Shown one piece after another: positions 1-8,723 of a DNA stretch of 64,000 nucleotides (within the stretch, counting starts at the first letter, position 1; each line of letters opens with the position of its first letter). This DNA is from Nonomuraea soli (GTDB lineage: Bacteria; Actinomycetota; Actinomycetes; Streptosporangiales; Streptosporangiaceae). Made by a program: the position numbers and the translations under genes. The DNA is taken from contig NZ_JACDUR010000011.1 of the NCBI RefSeq assembly GCF_013761175.1, forward strand, positions 1-64,000, given 5' to 3'. The notes below the pieces were generated by a model. The model had not been told where the DNA came from. It was given only the letters and a program-made list of their open reading frames with translations, and did not search any database.

Positions 1-783
1 GGAGCCCAGAAACAGCGGCAGCTTCGACTGCACGCTCGCGGCGATCAGGCCGTAGGCCAGCGCCTGGTTGCCGGAGATGTTGCGGTACAGGCCCGCGGCC
101 AGCTTGGCCGGCTTGACCTCGTAGGACACCGAGAACGACTCGGTGGTCTCGCCGTAGTTCCAGCCCGCCTGGAAAGCGGTGATGTTGGCCTTGGCGATCT
201 CGGGCTTCTTGGCGAACTTGGTCTCGATGAACTTGACCGTGTGCTCGGTCGGCCGGTGGTAGAGCCAGCTCAGCAACCCGAGCGCGAACATGTTCTTCGA
301 GCGTTCGGCGTCCTTCTTGGAGATGTCCAGCTCTTCCAGCGCCTTGACCGTCAGCGAGGTCAGCGGGACGGCGTGCACGCGCCACTCGGCCAGCGACCCG
401 TCGTCGATCGGGTTGGTGTCGTAGCCGACCTTTTGCAGGTTGCGCTTGGTGAACTCGTCGGTGTTGGCGATGATGTCGGCGCCGCGGGGCAGATCGGCCA
501 GGTTGGCCTTGAGCGCGGCGGGGTTCATCGCGACCAGCACGTTCGGCGCGTCGCCTGGGGTGAGGATGTCGTGGTCGGCGAAGTGCAGCTGGAAGCTGGA
601 GACGCCGGGCAGGGTTCCTGCGGGGGCGCGGATCTCGGCGGGGAAGTTGGGGAAGGTGCTCAGGTCGTTGCCGAACTCGGCGGTGCCGGCGGTGAAGCGG
701 TCGCCGGTGAGCTGCATGCCGTCGCCGGAGTCGCCGGCGAAACGGATGATCACGCGATCGAGTTGCTGGACTTGCTTGGACAC
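1..783 (-). CDS. korA: 2-oxoglutarate:ferredoxin oxidoreductase alpha subunit KorA (partial, 3' end off window)
   Basis: KorA with KorB oxidatively decarboxylates 2-oxoglutarate to succinyl-CoA and reduces ferredoxin, an alternative to 2-oxoglutarate dehydrogenase. The first 261 codons are present and the frame runs off the window edge. The start is GTG at 783 with a GGAGGA ribosome site just upstream. The N-terminal gamma-type domain is clear: IRFAGDSGDGMQLTGDRF near residue 10, then PAEIRAPAGTLPGVSSFQ, VAMNPAALKAN and AGWNYGETTE. This is the pattern of mycobacterial KorA, where the gamma and alpha domains are fused. korB would be expected beyond coordinate 1. Its proximity to a complex I cluster that lacks the NADH module in this window may be functional. 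Confidence 0.93.
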   Translation of the reverse strand, partial: MSKQVQQLDRVIIRFAGDSGDGMQLTGDRFTAGTAEFGNDLSTFPNFPAEIRAPAGTLPGVSSFQLHFADHDILTPGDAPNVLVAMNPAALKANLADLPRGADIIANTDEFTKRNLQKVGYDTNPIDDGSLAEWRVHAVPLTSLTVKALEELDISKKDAERSKNMFALGLLSWLYHRPTEHTVKFIETKFAKKPEIAKANITAFQAGWNYGETTESFSVSYEVKPAKLAAGLYRNISGNQALAYGLIAASVQSKLPLFLGS

Positions 784-1025
784 AGCTCAGTCCTCCTCGA
801 CGCGCCGGGGCGCTGTCGGTCGCTGTGGCGCGTTCTCTATAACCATGCTAGATCCTCGGGAGGTCACACGTTTCCCCACTGCCCAAAGTGGGTAATCGCA
901 GTCGATTTCAGGATGCTTCAGGAATCGCCGAGAGCGTGACACAGCCCAGAGGCTAGCCTGCACAGGTCCACGTGCAGCCGGGCGAAGAGGACGGTAGGGG
1001 TCACGAGCGCCAACTATACGTCCCC
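784..1025. other. intergenic region upstream of korA
   Basis: This 242-bp gap must hold the korA promoter and the end of the deacetylase transcript. An imperfectly placed hairpin lies at 875-892, with a six-base stem CCCACT/AGTGGG. A TATAGA hexamer on the minus strand near 837 could be a -10 element, but no convincing -35 goes with it. No gene is supported here. Confidence 0.4.
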
Positions 1026-2561
1026 CTATCTCGTGGCTCGGTCGAGGGGTCCCGCCGTGTAAAGGCGTCCCGCACGCATCTCACTACTGCCGTACAACTC
1101 AGGAACGGTCACGAGGGCGTAACCCTTCCCTTGCAGTGCTTTGAGGATGGCCGGAACCGCGTCGACGGTGGACCGATGGATGTCGTGCATCAATATGATC
1201 GCCCCTGGACGGGCTCCACCGACAGCTTTCTGTGCGACCTCTGTCGGGTCCCTGTACTGCCCATCCTGCGTGTCGACGCTCCAGTTCACCAAGGCCAGTC
1301 CCATTCTCTGAGACACGGTCTGCACCTCCTTGCCGATCGCCCCGTACGGCGGGCGGACCAGCGTCGGGCGCTCGCCGGTCGCGGCGGCGAGCGTGTCCTG
1401 GGTGCGGGTCAGGGAATCGGCGACGCGACTGGACGACAGCTTCGACAGGTCGCGGTGCGACCAGCTGTGATTGGCGACCACATGGCCCTCGCGCACCATG
1501 CGCCGCACCACCTGGGGGTCGGCGGCGACGTTGAGGCCGACGGTGAAGAAGGTGGCCCTGGCGTGGGCGCGGGCGAGCTGGTCGAGCAGTTCGGGGGTGT
1601 AGGGGCCGGGGCCGTCGTCGAAGGTCAGCGCCACGCACTTGGCGATTGAGCAGTCGGTGGTGCTGGTGCCGGTGCCGGTCGCCGCTGTGGCCCCCATGAG
1701 TTCCGTCGTCCCGGTGGGCTCCGTGGTCCCCGTCGTCTCCGTGGGCTTCGTGGGGGGCTCCGTGTGCTCCGTGGTCCCCGTCGTCTCCGCGGGCTCCGTC
1801 GTCTCCGTGGGCTCGGGCGACAGTGGCGGGCTCTGCCGTACCGGCTGGGCCGCTGCGTCCTGCGCCCGGCGGCCGGTGGCGGTCAGGAGCGGCCTGGCCT
1901 GCTCCTTCGGTACGGCGACCGCCACGCGCCCCTGGGAGCAGTCGGCCACCTCGCACTCGTCGAACTCCACCACCAGATCCCCATCGGGATTGAAGGTCAG
2001 CGAATCGAAGCCCACATCGTTGGGCAGCGTCGTGATGCCGCGCTCCGTGAATCGCGCCAGCACCGCTCGCCGGACGCCCTGGTCGTCCTGGACCAGGCCG
2101 CGCAGGCGCCGGTCCTTCCTGTCGAACCACAGGGTCTTGGTCGAGTCCCCCCAGTTGGCCCCGTAGAACACGCCCGTGCGCAGCCGTACCGCGATGACCG
2201 AGTCGGACACGACGGGCAGCTGCCAGTCCATGTTGATCTCGGGCTTGGCGGGGGCGGTGGTCCCCCTGGTTTCCCTTTGGAACTCCCCGACCTGCCTGCG
2301 CGCCTCCTTTTCGAGCTCTTGGTTGAACTCGGGGGTATCGGCGAAGGCGGGGTAGGAGGCGTGGATGTATCTGCCGCCGCTCTCTCCCTCGGACAGACTC
2401 CGTGTCGTCAGTCCCGGCACCGTGGCGGGGTCGACGAAGCTGATCTTCGTGGGGTCGGCCGGGACGGGGGCATCCTGGTCCGGGGAGGCGGTGGCGACGC
2501 CGCATCCTGCGAGGCAGGAGGCGGCCAGCGCGATTCCTCCGAAGAATCGGCTTTTATGCAT
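1026..2561 (-). CDS. lipoprotein polysaccharide deacetylase (NodB domain, PdaC-like layout)
   Basis: A predicted 511-residue secreted lipoprotein. The signal peptide ends in lipobox LAGC with the lipidated Cys at about residue 20. Residues 40-230 form an N-terminal domain like the DUF3298-type domains preceding some deacetylases. A Thr/Glu/Pro-rich linker of ETTGTTEP-like repeats follows (about 235-300). The C-terminal NodB deacetylase domain shows all family motifs: TFDDGPGP (about 312), HSWSH (about 363), RPPYG (about 403), DTQDG and LMHDIH. It probably deacetylates peptidoglycan or another N-acetylated wall glycan outside the cell, using a metal held by Asp-His-His. ATG at 2561 was chosen over longer upstream frames because it gives the signal peptide and has AAGGTGA upstream. 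It is divergent from nuoA. Confidence 0.88.
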   Translation of the reverse strand: MHKSRFFGGIALAASCLAGCGVATASPDQDAPVPADPTKISFVDPATVPGLTTRSLSEGESGGRYIHASYPAFADTPEFNQELEKEARRQVGEFQRETRGTTAPAKPEINMDWQLPVVSDSVIAVRLRTGVFYGANWGDSTKTLWFDRKDRRLRGLVQDDQGVRRAVLARFTERGITTLPNDVGFDSLTFNPDGDLVVEFDECEVADCSQGRVAVAVPKEQARPLLTATGRRAQDAAAQPVRQSPPLSPEPTETTEPAETTGTTEHTEPPTKPTETTGTTEPTGTTELMGATAATGTGTSTTDCSIAKCVALTFDDGPGPYTPELLDQLARAHARATFFTVGLNVAADPQVVRRMVREGHVVANHSWSHRDLSKLSSSRVADSLTRTQDTLAAATGERPTLVRPPYGAIGKEVQTVSQRMGLALVNWSVDTQDGQYRDPTEVAQKAVGGARPGAIILMHDIHRSTVDAVPAILKALQGKGYALVTVPELYGSSEMRAGRLYTAGPLDRATR

Positions 2562-2669
2562 GGATGTCACCTTAAGACGGGTTATTTGCGATTTACCCGT
2601 TCTTGGGACGACCGGGGCGGAGGCTTGATGATGCTCGCCTGCCGGGCCTTTCGCGGCTAGCATCGCGTC

Positions 2670-3041
2670 ATGGACGGCTACTTCGGCTCCTACCTGCTGG
2701 TCGCCGTGCTGCTGGCCCTCGGGGTCGGCATCGTGGCCGTCGCCCTCACCGCCAACCGCCTGCTCCGGCCCTCCCGGCCCACGGCCGAGAAGCTGATCGC
2801 CTACGAGTGCGGCGTGGACCCGGTGGGCGAGGGGTGGGCGCAGTCGCAGATCCGGTATTACGTGTTCATCTACCTGTACGTCGTGTTCGCGGTGGACGCG
2901 GTCTTCCTGTTCCCCTGGGCGACCGTGTTCGCGGCGCCGGGGTTCGGGATGACGACGCTGGTGGAGATGTTCGTGTTCCTCGGGTTCATCGCACTGGGGA
3001 TCGTCTACTCGTGGCGCAAACGTGTCCTCACGTGGACGTGA
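2670..3041 (+). CDS. nuoA: NADH-quinone oxidoreductase subunit A
   Basis: A small membrane subunit of complex I (123 aa, usual length). Three hydrophobic segments are visible at about 7-28, 66-88 and 95-113. The family signature YECGVDPVGEGW is followed by the segment ending VFLFPWA. NuoA packs against NuoH, J and K near the quinone tunnel. It opens the first half of the split nuo cluster, divergent from the deacetylase, so the promoter must lie in the 108 bp between 2562 and 2669. The next gene, an M48 peptidase, starts 21 bp downstream, probably in the same transcript. Confidence 0.95.
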   Translation: MDGYFGSYLLVAVLLALGVGIVAVALTANRLLRPSRPTAEKLIAYECGVDPVGEGWAQSQIRYYVFIYLYVVFAVDAVFLFPWATVFAAPGFGMTTLVEMFVFLGFIALGIVYSWRKRVLTWT

Positions 3042-3062
3042 GGGTTGATATAACTCCGGCTC

Positions 3063-4091
3063 GTGTCCTTCGGATTCGCCCGTTTCGCCAGTTATGCGGC
3101 TGCCCTCGTCGTCCACCTCGTGACGCTCGCGCTCCTCGGCCTGGGCGGGTGGCTGCTGTCCCTTCTCAACGTCGTGAGCGTCCTGCTGGCCGTGGTGCCC
3201 CTGGGACTGGCCTGGGTCATGCTGCCCAGGCCCGCGCGGCTGCCCGAAGGCGTGGTGCTGGCGCGGCCGAAGGCGCCCGAGCTGTACCGGCTGGTGGACG
3301 AGGTCGCCGACGCACTCGGTGCGCCGAGGCCGCACGTCATCGTCATCGGTGAGGCCGTGAACGCGTCCTTCGGCTCGTACGGCTGGCGCAGGCGCCGCGT
3401 GCTGATGATCGGCTACCCGCACTGGCTGCTGCTGTCCCCGCAGGAACGGGTGGCGGTGCTCGGACACGAGCTCGGGCACTCGGTCAACGGCGACACCCGC
3501 CACGGACTGGTCGTCGGCGCCGCACTCAACGCCCTCGGCGAGGTGCGCGCCTCCGCGCGCTCGGGCGGCGACATGGACCTGGACTTCAGCGACGTCCTCG
3601 TCCGCGCCGTCACGTGGTTCGTCCGGGGATTCGTCGGCGCCTTCCACCGGATGCTGGAATCGGTGACCAACCGCGCGTCACAGACGGCCGAATACCGCGC
3701 CGACGAGCTCGCACTCCGCGTCGCCGGCTCGGCCGCGGCGCTCTCCTCCATGGACAAGGTCATGAGCGCCGGGCCCGCCGCCGTCTCGTTCATGTACGGC
3801 CAGGCGCACGTGGTCAGCGGAGATCTCTGGACGGTCTACCGCCAATACCTCGACACGCTCCCGGAGGACGAGCTCGAACGCCGCCGCCACCAGGCCAGGC
3901 AGGAAGTCGCCCGAGTGGACTCCACCCACCCGCCCACCCATCAGCGCCACCTCCGCATGGCCGCCCTGCCGTACGCCGAACCCCTGGTCCTGGCGCCGCC
4001 CATGGCGCAGATCGACCGGGAACTGGAGCCGGCCGCCGGCGTCATCGCGCGCACCATCGCCGACAACGCCCGCGCGGCCCTCTACTCCTAG
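3063..4091 (+). CDS. M48-family zinc metallopeptidase, membrane-anchored
   Basis: A 342-residue protein with two N-terminal membrane segments (about 8-30 and 33-52). The catalytic HELGH motif near residue 138 sits in VAVLGHELGHSVNGD. The third zinc ligand is probably the Glu of EYRADELA near 210. This marks an M48 (Ste24/HtpX-like) peptidase with its active site at the membrane. It starts at GTG 3063, 21 bp after nuoA, and ends 18 bp before nuoB, so it is embedded in the nuo operon. A second M48 peptidase closes the cluster at 21,550. A role in assembly or quality control of the membrane arm is inferred from position only; the substrate is unknown. Confidence 0.85.
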   Translation: MSFGFARFASYAAALVVHLVTLALLGLGGWLLSLLNVVSVLLAVVPLGLAWVMLPRPARLPEGVVLARPKAPELYRLVDEVADALGAPRPHVIVIGEAVNASFGSYGWRRRRVLMIGYPHWLLLSPQERVAVLGHELGHSVNGDTRHGLVVGAALNALGEVRASARSGGDMDLDFSDVLVRAVTWFVRGFVGAFHRMLESVTNRASQTAEYRADELALRVAGSAAALSSMDKVMSAGPAAVSFMYGQAHVVSGDLWTVYRQYLDTLPEDELERRRHQARQEVARVDSTHPPTHQRHLRMAALPYAEPLVLAPPMAQIDRELEPAAGVIARTIADNARAALYS

Positions 4092-4109
4092 TCGCCATCC
4101 CGCGCGACA

Positions 4110-4643
4110 ATGGGCCGCATGGCCGATCTTCCGATGCCCACCGTGGGGCCGGTCTCGCGGCTGGCGCCCTCACCCATGCGCTTCGTCCTCAACTGGGGGC
4201 GGCGGTACTCCCTGTGGGTGTTCAACTTCGGGCTGGCCTGCTGCGCGATCGAGTTCATCGCGACCTCGATGTCGCGGCACGACTTCATCCGGTTCGGGGT
4301 GATCCCGTTCGCCAACGGGCCCCGGCAGGCGGATCTGATGATCGTGTCGGGGACGGTGACCGACAAGATGGCGCCGGCGGTCAAGCGGCTGTACGAGCAG
4401 ATGCCGGATCCGAAGTACGTGATCTCGTTCGGGGCCTGCTCCAACTCCGGCGGGCCTTACTGGGACTCGTACTGCGTCACCAACGGGGTGGATCAGATCA
4501 TTCCGGTGGACGTGTACGTGCCGGGCTGCCCGCCTCGGCCCGAGGCGCTGCTGCACGGGATCATGAAGCTGCAGGAGAAGATCGCGGCGGAGCGGCTGTC
4601 CGAGCGGTACGTGTGGTCGCGGTCGCACGGGGAGGAGGCATGA
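4110..4643 (+). CDS. nuoB: NADH-quinone oxidoreductase subunit B
   Basis: NuoB carries the terminal 4Fe-4S cluster N2, which hands electrons to quinone. The cysteine motifs are present: LACCAIEF, GACSNSGG and VPGCPPRPE. Length 177 aa is normal. An in-frame second ATG lies at 4119; neither has a strong ribosome site. The stop overlaps the nuoC start (ATGA at 4640-4643), which implies translational coupling. NuoB normally docks on NuoC and NuoD, and no nuoD exists in this window. Confidence 0.95.
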   Translation: MGRMADLPMPTVGPVSRLAPSPMRFVLNWGRRYSLWVFNFGLACCAIEFIATSMSRHDFIRFGVIPFANGPRQADLMIVSGTVTDKMAPAVKRLYEQMPDPKYVISFGACSNSGGPYWDSYCVTNGVDQIIPVDVYVPGCPPRPEALLHGIMKLQEKIAAERLSERYVWSRSHGEEA

Positions 4644-5374
4644 GCTCAGCCCCTCCCAGCGGCGGCCCCTCCGACCCCACCCCTCCGCCCCCTGACCCGC
4701 CTACCTCGGGCACCGGCACTTCTGAATCCGGCCCGCCTGCCCCCGCCGCAGACGCTCTAGGCCCGTCCACCACGGAGGGTCCAGGCGCGCCCACCGCAGA
4801 CGCTCTAGGCCCGTCCACCACGGAGGGTTCGGGCGCCCCCACCGCGGACGCCTCGCGGGGCCTCCCCTCCATCCCCTTCGGCGAGCTCTCGGAGACCTTC
4901 GGCGAGCGCACCATCGACGTCGAACGCGGCGACTGGCTCCCCCTCCTCCAATCCTGCCGCGACGGCGGCTACGAGTTCTTCGACTGGCTGACCGGCGTAG
5001 ACGACCCACCCGACGGCTTCTTCGTCGTCGCCCACGTCTACAACCCCAGCACCCAGGAGCGCCTCCTCCTCAGAACCTGGGTCCCCGCCTCCGACCCCCG
5101 CCTCCCCACCGCGATCGGCATCTACCGAGGCGCCAACTGGCACGAGCGCGAGACCTTCGAGATGTTCGGCGTCACGTTCGACGACCACCCGTACCTGGTC
5201 CCGCTCCTCCTCCCGGACGGCTTCGAAGGCCACCCGCTGCGCAAGGACTTCATCCTGGCCGCCCGCGTCGCCAAGCCATGGCCGGGAGCCAAGGAGCCGG
5301 GGGAGTCGGCGCCGTCCCGGCGCAAGGTGCTCCCACCGGGCGTGCCCGCCGACTGGGAGGCGCCCAGTGCTTGA
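4640..5374 (+). CDS. nuoC: NADH-quinone oxidoreductase subunit C, with a Pro/Thr-rich N-terminal extension
   Basis: NuoC (30-kDa subunit) is part of the hydrophilic connecting arm. The family block GANWHERETFEMFGVTF is followed by a GHPLRKDF-type ending, both near residues 165-205. The protein is 244 aa. Its first 75 residues are an unusual Ser/Pro/Thr/Gly-rich extension containing a 16-residue repeat (ADALGPSTTEG...) encoded by a tandem 48-bp DNA repeat. ATG at 4640 overlaps the nuoB stop and follows GGAGGAGG. It is a standalone NuoC, not the fused NuoCD of enterobacteria. It overlaps nuoH by 8 bp, so no nuoD lies between them. Confidence 0.93.
   Translation: MSSAPPSGGPSDPTPPPPDPPTSGTGTSESGPPAPAADALGPSTTEGPGAPTADALGPSTTEGSGAPTADASRGLPSIPFGELSETFGERTIDVERGDWLPLLQSCRDGGYEFFDWLTGVDDPPDGFFVVAHVYNPSTQERLLLRTWVPASDPRLPTAIGIYRGANWHERETFEMFGVTFDDHPYLVPLLLPDGFEGHPLRKDFILAARVAKPWPGAKEPGESAPSRRKVLPPGVPADWEAPSA
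4748..4843 (+). repeat. 2 x 48-bp tandem repeat inside nuoC
   Basis: Two adjacent near-identical 48-bp units (4748-4795 and 4796-4843), each starting GCAGACGCTCTAGGCCCGTC or a close variant. They encode a duplicated 16-residue low-complexity segment in the NuoC N-terminal extension. Confidence 0.85.
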
Positions 5375-6311
5375 CATCCTGCTGCACTTCGCCGCGATCC
5401 TGCTGCTCTTCCTGCTGCTGCCGTTGATCGTCGGCCAGACCGAGCACAAGGTGATGGCGCACATGCAGTCGCGCCTGGGCCCCATGTACGCCGGCGGCTT
5501 CCACGGATGGGCCCAGCTGATCGCCGACGGCGTGAAGTTCGCCCAGAAGGAAGACATCATCCCCGCCGGAGCCGACCGGCGCGTCTTCATGATCGCCCCA
5601 GGCGTGGCGCTGGTGCCGTACCTGGTCGTCCTGATCGTCATCCCGCTCGACGACGGCTTCGTCGGCGTCGACCTCGACGTCGGCCTCTTCTTCGCCCTGG
5701 CGGTCATGGGCGTCGGCGTCCTCGGATCGATCATGGCCGGCTGGGCCTCCGCCAACAAATTCTCCGTGCTCGGCGGCATGCGCTCGGCCGCCCAGCTGAT
5801 GTCCTACGAGCTGCCCCTGGTGCTCGCGGCCTCATCCGTCGCCATGGCAGCGGGCACGCTGTCGATCCCGGGCATCGTCGAGGCGTGGCAGTGGTGGTGG
5901 CTGCCGTGGCAGGCCATCGGCGCTGTCGTCTTCTTCGTCGCCGGACTCGCGGAGCTGCGGCGCCCGCCCTTCGACATGCCGATCGCCGAGTCCGAGATCA
6001 TCATGGGGCCGATGACCGAGTACACCGGCATGCGGTTCGCCCTCTTCATGCTGGCGGAGTACGTCGGCATCGTGGTGCTTTCCCTGCTCACGACGGTGCT
6101 CTTCCTGGGCGGGTGGCAGGGGCCGCTGCTCCCGGGGTGGCTGTGGACGTTGGTCAAGGTGGGTGCCCTGTCGTTCGTCGTGATCTGGCTGAGGGTCAGC
6201 TATCCGCGACTGCGTGAGGACCAGTTGCAGCGGTTGGCTTGGGTGGGGTTGGTGCCGTTGGCGCTGGTCCAGCTGGCGCTGACGGGCGTGGTGAAGGTGC
6301 TGTCGCTGTAG
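5367..6311 (+). CDS. nuoH: NADH-quinone oxidoreductase subunit H
   Basis: NuoH links the hydrophilic arm to the proton-pumping arm and helps form the quinone chamber. The 314-residue protein has about eight membrane helices. The typical loop AELRRPPFDMPIAESEIIMG contains the conserved acidic residues, and EYTGMRF follows. GTG at 5367 overlaps the end of nuoC by 8 bp. It is the last gene of the first nuo block. The next Nuo subunit, nuoI, lies 6.7 kb downstream behind unrelated genes. An in-frame tandem repeat, seen in several other subunits here, is not apparent in NuoH. Confidence 0.95.
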   Translation: MLDILLHFAAILLLFLLLPLIVGQTEHKVMAHMQSRLGPMYAGGFHGWAQLIADGVKFAQKEDIIPAGADRRVFMIAPGVALVPYLVVLIVIPLDDGFVGVDLDVGLFFALAVMGVGVLGSIMAGWASANKFSVLGGMRSAAQLMSYELPLVLAASSVAMAAGTLSIPGIVEAWQWWWLPWQAIGAVVFFVAGLAELRRPPFDMPIAESEIIMGPMTEYTGMRFALFMLAEYVGIVVLSLLTTVLFLGGWQGPLLPGWLWTLVKVGALSFVVIWLRVSYPRLREDQLQRLAWVGLVPLALVQLALTGVVKVLSL

Positions 6312-6407
6312 CCCCACCGCCCTCCGCCTCATCCGGGCACCATTCGCGCCGCACCCGCTTCGACGTCGCCGCCTTTCCGCCCGCGCCCCGCGCCCCTCGC
6401 GCCCGCG

Positions 6408-6536
6408 TCCACCGCCCCTCGCGCCCGCGTCCACCGCCCTCGTGCGCCCGCGTCCACCGCCCTCGTGCGCCCGCGTCCACCGCCCTCGTGCGCCCGCGTC
6501 CACCGCCCTCGTGCGCCCGCGTCCACCGCCCTCTAC
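6408..6536. repeat. 23-bp tandem repeat (minisatellite) downstream of nuoH
   Basis: The 501-bp gap 6312-6812 between nuoH and the next gene contains no convincing gene. It is C-rich on the plus strand. Four perfect 23-bp units start at 6431, 6454, 6477 and 6500, each beginning CCACCGCCCTCGTGCGCCCG. A diverged 22-23-bp copy precedes them from 6408 and a partial copy follows at 6523. Because 23 is not a multiple of three, the array cannot be a simple coding repeat. The remainder (6537-6760) is also low-complexity C/G sequence. Confidence 0.9.
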
Positions 6537-6812
6537 TCCTGCCCGCCTGCCATCCCCGGCGCGCCCTCCGCCACTGCCTCCGCCACTGCGCCGCGCCACT
6601 GCGCCGCGCCGCGTCTCTCCCGCCGCGCCGCGCATCCTCGTTAGACCGACTGACCCGACCGACCCGACCGGCCCGAGCCCCAGAGGCCCCGCCTCCACTC
6701 TCCGCAGCGCCACGCGAAGGGGCCTCGATCGCCAGGAACTTTATCCCCGCTTTATCCGTCCACCAGAACAAAGGGGGCCTCTGCCGCAGAGGGGTGACTT
6801 TCCATCATTTCC

Positions 6813-7718
6813 ATGGACGTAAAGCCGGTCGCCGGACCAACCAAGGGCTCCAAATGCCCCAAAACAGTCCTCCAGTGGGACGGCAGCGCGCTGGTCGTCA
6901 CCGTCCCGGGCGATTCCGTACGGCTCCGCCCAGCCGGCCTGTGCCTCTACTCCCACACTCAGGAGTCAGGCGTGCTCAAAGGCCTGGCCCTCCTGGACGC
7001 CGACGGCATGATCATGCTCGACCTCCCCGGCGAATGGCACTACCGCCCCCTCCGGCAGCTCGCCTGGACAGCCGGAGCCACCTTCGACTCCTCCATGCCC
7101 GCCCCGATCCCCGTACGCCTGTCCGCCCGAGCCCCAGGCTGGCGTCGTTTGACGGGCCGCAAGGTGGCCCGCATCGGCCGATGGACCCGCACGCTCATCC
7201 TCGGCGCCTCGATAGCCGGGCTCTTCCTGATGGCCTACATCGTCACCGTCGGCGGCTTCCTCGCCTGGCGCGGCCTGTCCTCCTTGGGCCGTTTCCTGCT
7301 CGACCTGCTCGACTCCAAATGGGCGCTGGCACTCTTCAGCCCCGTGCTCGGCGTACTCCGCCCTGTCCGCGGCTGGTTCCACCGCCGCAAGGTGGAACGC
7401 GGCGACGTCCTGGGCTCTTACGGTGGCGTCAACCTGACGGTGGACACGGAAATGCTCCGCGTCTCGCGCGGCAAGGAGAACCTCCCGCCCCTCCGCCTGA
7501 GCCGGGGCCTGTGGTTCGTCCTCTACCGCTACGAGGACCTGACCGGCCTCTTTGTCATCGACAGCGCCAACGAAACCCGCCGCCACCTCCCGGGCTTCTG
7601 GGCCCCCGAGGACGTCAACCGCTTCGCCTTACGGCACGACCTCCCGCTCCAGGTGGTGCGGCTGACGCGGGAGGAGTATCTGGAGCGCGTGCGCTCGGCC
7701 AAGCACGCCACTTTCTAG
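6813..7718 (+). CDS. hypothetical membrane protein
   Basis: 301 residues; the family is not recognised. Residues 1-110 look soluble and beta-rich. Two hydrophobic segments follow at about 129-152 and 165-190, with basic residues at RRKVERGD after the second. A second soluble domain runs 200-301, containing GLWFVLYRYEDLTGLFVID and ending in a charged helix LTREEYLERVRSA. The two-domain layout around a membrane hairpin resembles bacterial proteins with paired PH-like folds, but no motif proves that. ATG at 6813 begins the first convincing coding sequence after the minisatellite. It shares orientation with nuo but is separated by 500 bp, so it is probably independent. Confidence 0.7.
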   Translation: MDVKPVAGPTKGSKCPKTVLQWDGSALVVTVPGDSVRLRPAGLCLYSHTQESGVLKGLALLDADGMIMLDLPGEWHYRPLRQLAWTAGATFDSSMPAPIPVRLSARAPGWRRLTGRKVARIGRWTRTLILGASIAGLFLMAYIVTVGGFLAWRGLSSLGRFLLDLLDSKWALALFSPVLGVLRPVRGWFHRRKVERGDVLGSYGGVNLTVDTEMLRVSRGKENLPPLRLSRGLWFVLYRYEDLTGLFVIDSANETRRHLPGFWAPEDVNRFALRHDLPLQVVRLTREEYLERVRSAKHATF

Positions 7719-8090
7719 CGGAGTGCCTCACCGATCGCCTCGCCTGGCGGAGGATCGTCTCACCGATCGCGTCCCGGTGCGCCCTTCGACTCCGCCGCGG
7801 CTATTCGTCACCGCCACTGGTCACCGCCACTCGTCACCTTCAGCTGTCGCCCGCCGCCGTCACCTGTCGTCGCCCGCCGTCGCCGGCATCCTCTGCGGCC
7901 GCCGCCTCCCCGTCACCCCGCGTCACTCCCGTGGCCACCTCCACAGCCAACCTCATGCCACTCCCACGGTCACACCCACAGCCACCATGGCCGCCGCCCG
8001 CGACGTCGCCTGACCCCCAGGCTGGCGTCGCCCGCTCCGCTGGCAGTCGCGCTCGCGACCCCTCAAACCCCGAGCCGGCGAGCGCCGCAC
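7719..8090. other. low-complexity intergenic region
   Basis: This 372-bp gap lies between two convergent genes. It is rich in CGTCACC- and CACTCGTCACC-like words (about 7805-7880) and in C/G runs. No gene, clear terminator or known RNA is recognised. It resembles the other degenerate repeat tracts around the nuo locus. Confidence 0.5.
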
Positions 8091-8723
8091 TCACAGCCAC
8101 CCCCGCTGCTCGGCCACCCGCACAGCCTCCGCCCGATTACGTGCCCCCGTCTTGGTGATCGCCGACGACAGGTAGTTCCGCACCGTCCCCTCCGTGAGAA
8201 ACAACCGCGCAGCGATGTCATGCACCGTCGACCCATCCACCGCCGCCCGCAACACCTCCCCCTCCCTCTGCGTCAACGGACTCGGCCCCAGCGTCAGCGC
8301 ACTCACCGCCAGCTTGGAGTCGATCACCCGCTCGCCGCCCATCACCCGCCGCACGGCCCCCGCCAGCTCGGCCACCGGCGCGTCCTTTACTACGAACCCC
8401 GCAACCCCGGCGTCCAGGGCGCGGTTGAGGTAGCCCGGCCTCCCGAAGGTCGTCACGATGATCACCCGCTCGCCCCGCAACCGTTCGGCCACCTCCAGGC
8501 CGGACAACCCCGGCATCTCGATGTCGAGCAGCACCACATCCGGCCGGTGCAGTCTCACCGCTTCGGCCACTTGATCGCCCCTGCCGACCTCGGCGACCAC
8601 CTCGATGTCGTCCTCCAAGCCCAGCAACGCCGCCAAGCCGCCTCGCACCAGGACTTGATCGTCGGCGATCAGCACTCTGATCGGCGGCGCCGTGTCCCTG
8701 GCGCTTGTCTCCTCCTGGCTCAT
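8091..8723 (-). CDS. NarL/LuxR-type response regulator
   Basis: A 210-residue two-component regulator. The receiver domain has acidic residues DD at 21-22 and phospho-acceptor Asp67 in VVLLDIEMPG, with Lys in VVKDAPV. The C-terminal LuxR helix-turn-helix includes PLTQREGEVLRAA and LTEGTVRNYLSSAITKTGAR. The ATG at 8723 overlaps the kinase stop (ATGA) and has GGAGG upstream, so it was preferred over a start 24 bp earlier. It is the last gene of the ABC ATPase-permease-kinase-regulator operon and probably controls that operon. Confidence 0.92.
   Translation of the reverse strand: MSQEETSARDTAPPIRVLIADDQVLVRGGLAALLGLEDDIEVVAEVGRGDQVAEAVRLHRPDVVLLDIEMPGLSGLEVAERLRGERVIIVTTFGRPGYLNRALDAGVAGFVVKDAPVAELAGAVRRVMGGERVIDSKLAVSALTLGPSPLTQREGEVLRAAVDGSTVHDIAARLFLTEGTVRNYLSSAITKTGARNRAEAVRVAEQRGWL

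Noticed and set aside
1026..3647. Deacetylase extended to a much longer N-terminus
   Set aside because: The extension would overlap divergent nuoA and the M48 gene; the internal ATG at 2561 gives a perfect lipoprotein signal and a ribosome site.
6408..6536. CRISPR array
   Set aside because: The 23-bp units are directly adjacent with no unique spacers, and no cas gene is present.
6239..8158. A long plus-strand frame spanning the minisatellite and the hypothetical gene
   Set aside because: It crosses the end of nuoH, the non-coding 23-bp array and the real gene at 6813 in another frame. Composition is Pro/Arg/Ala noise.
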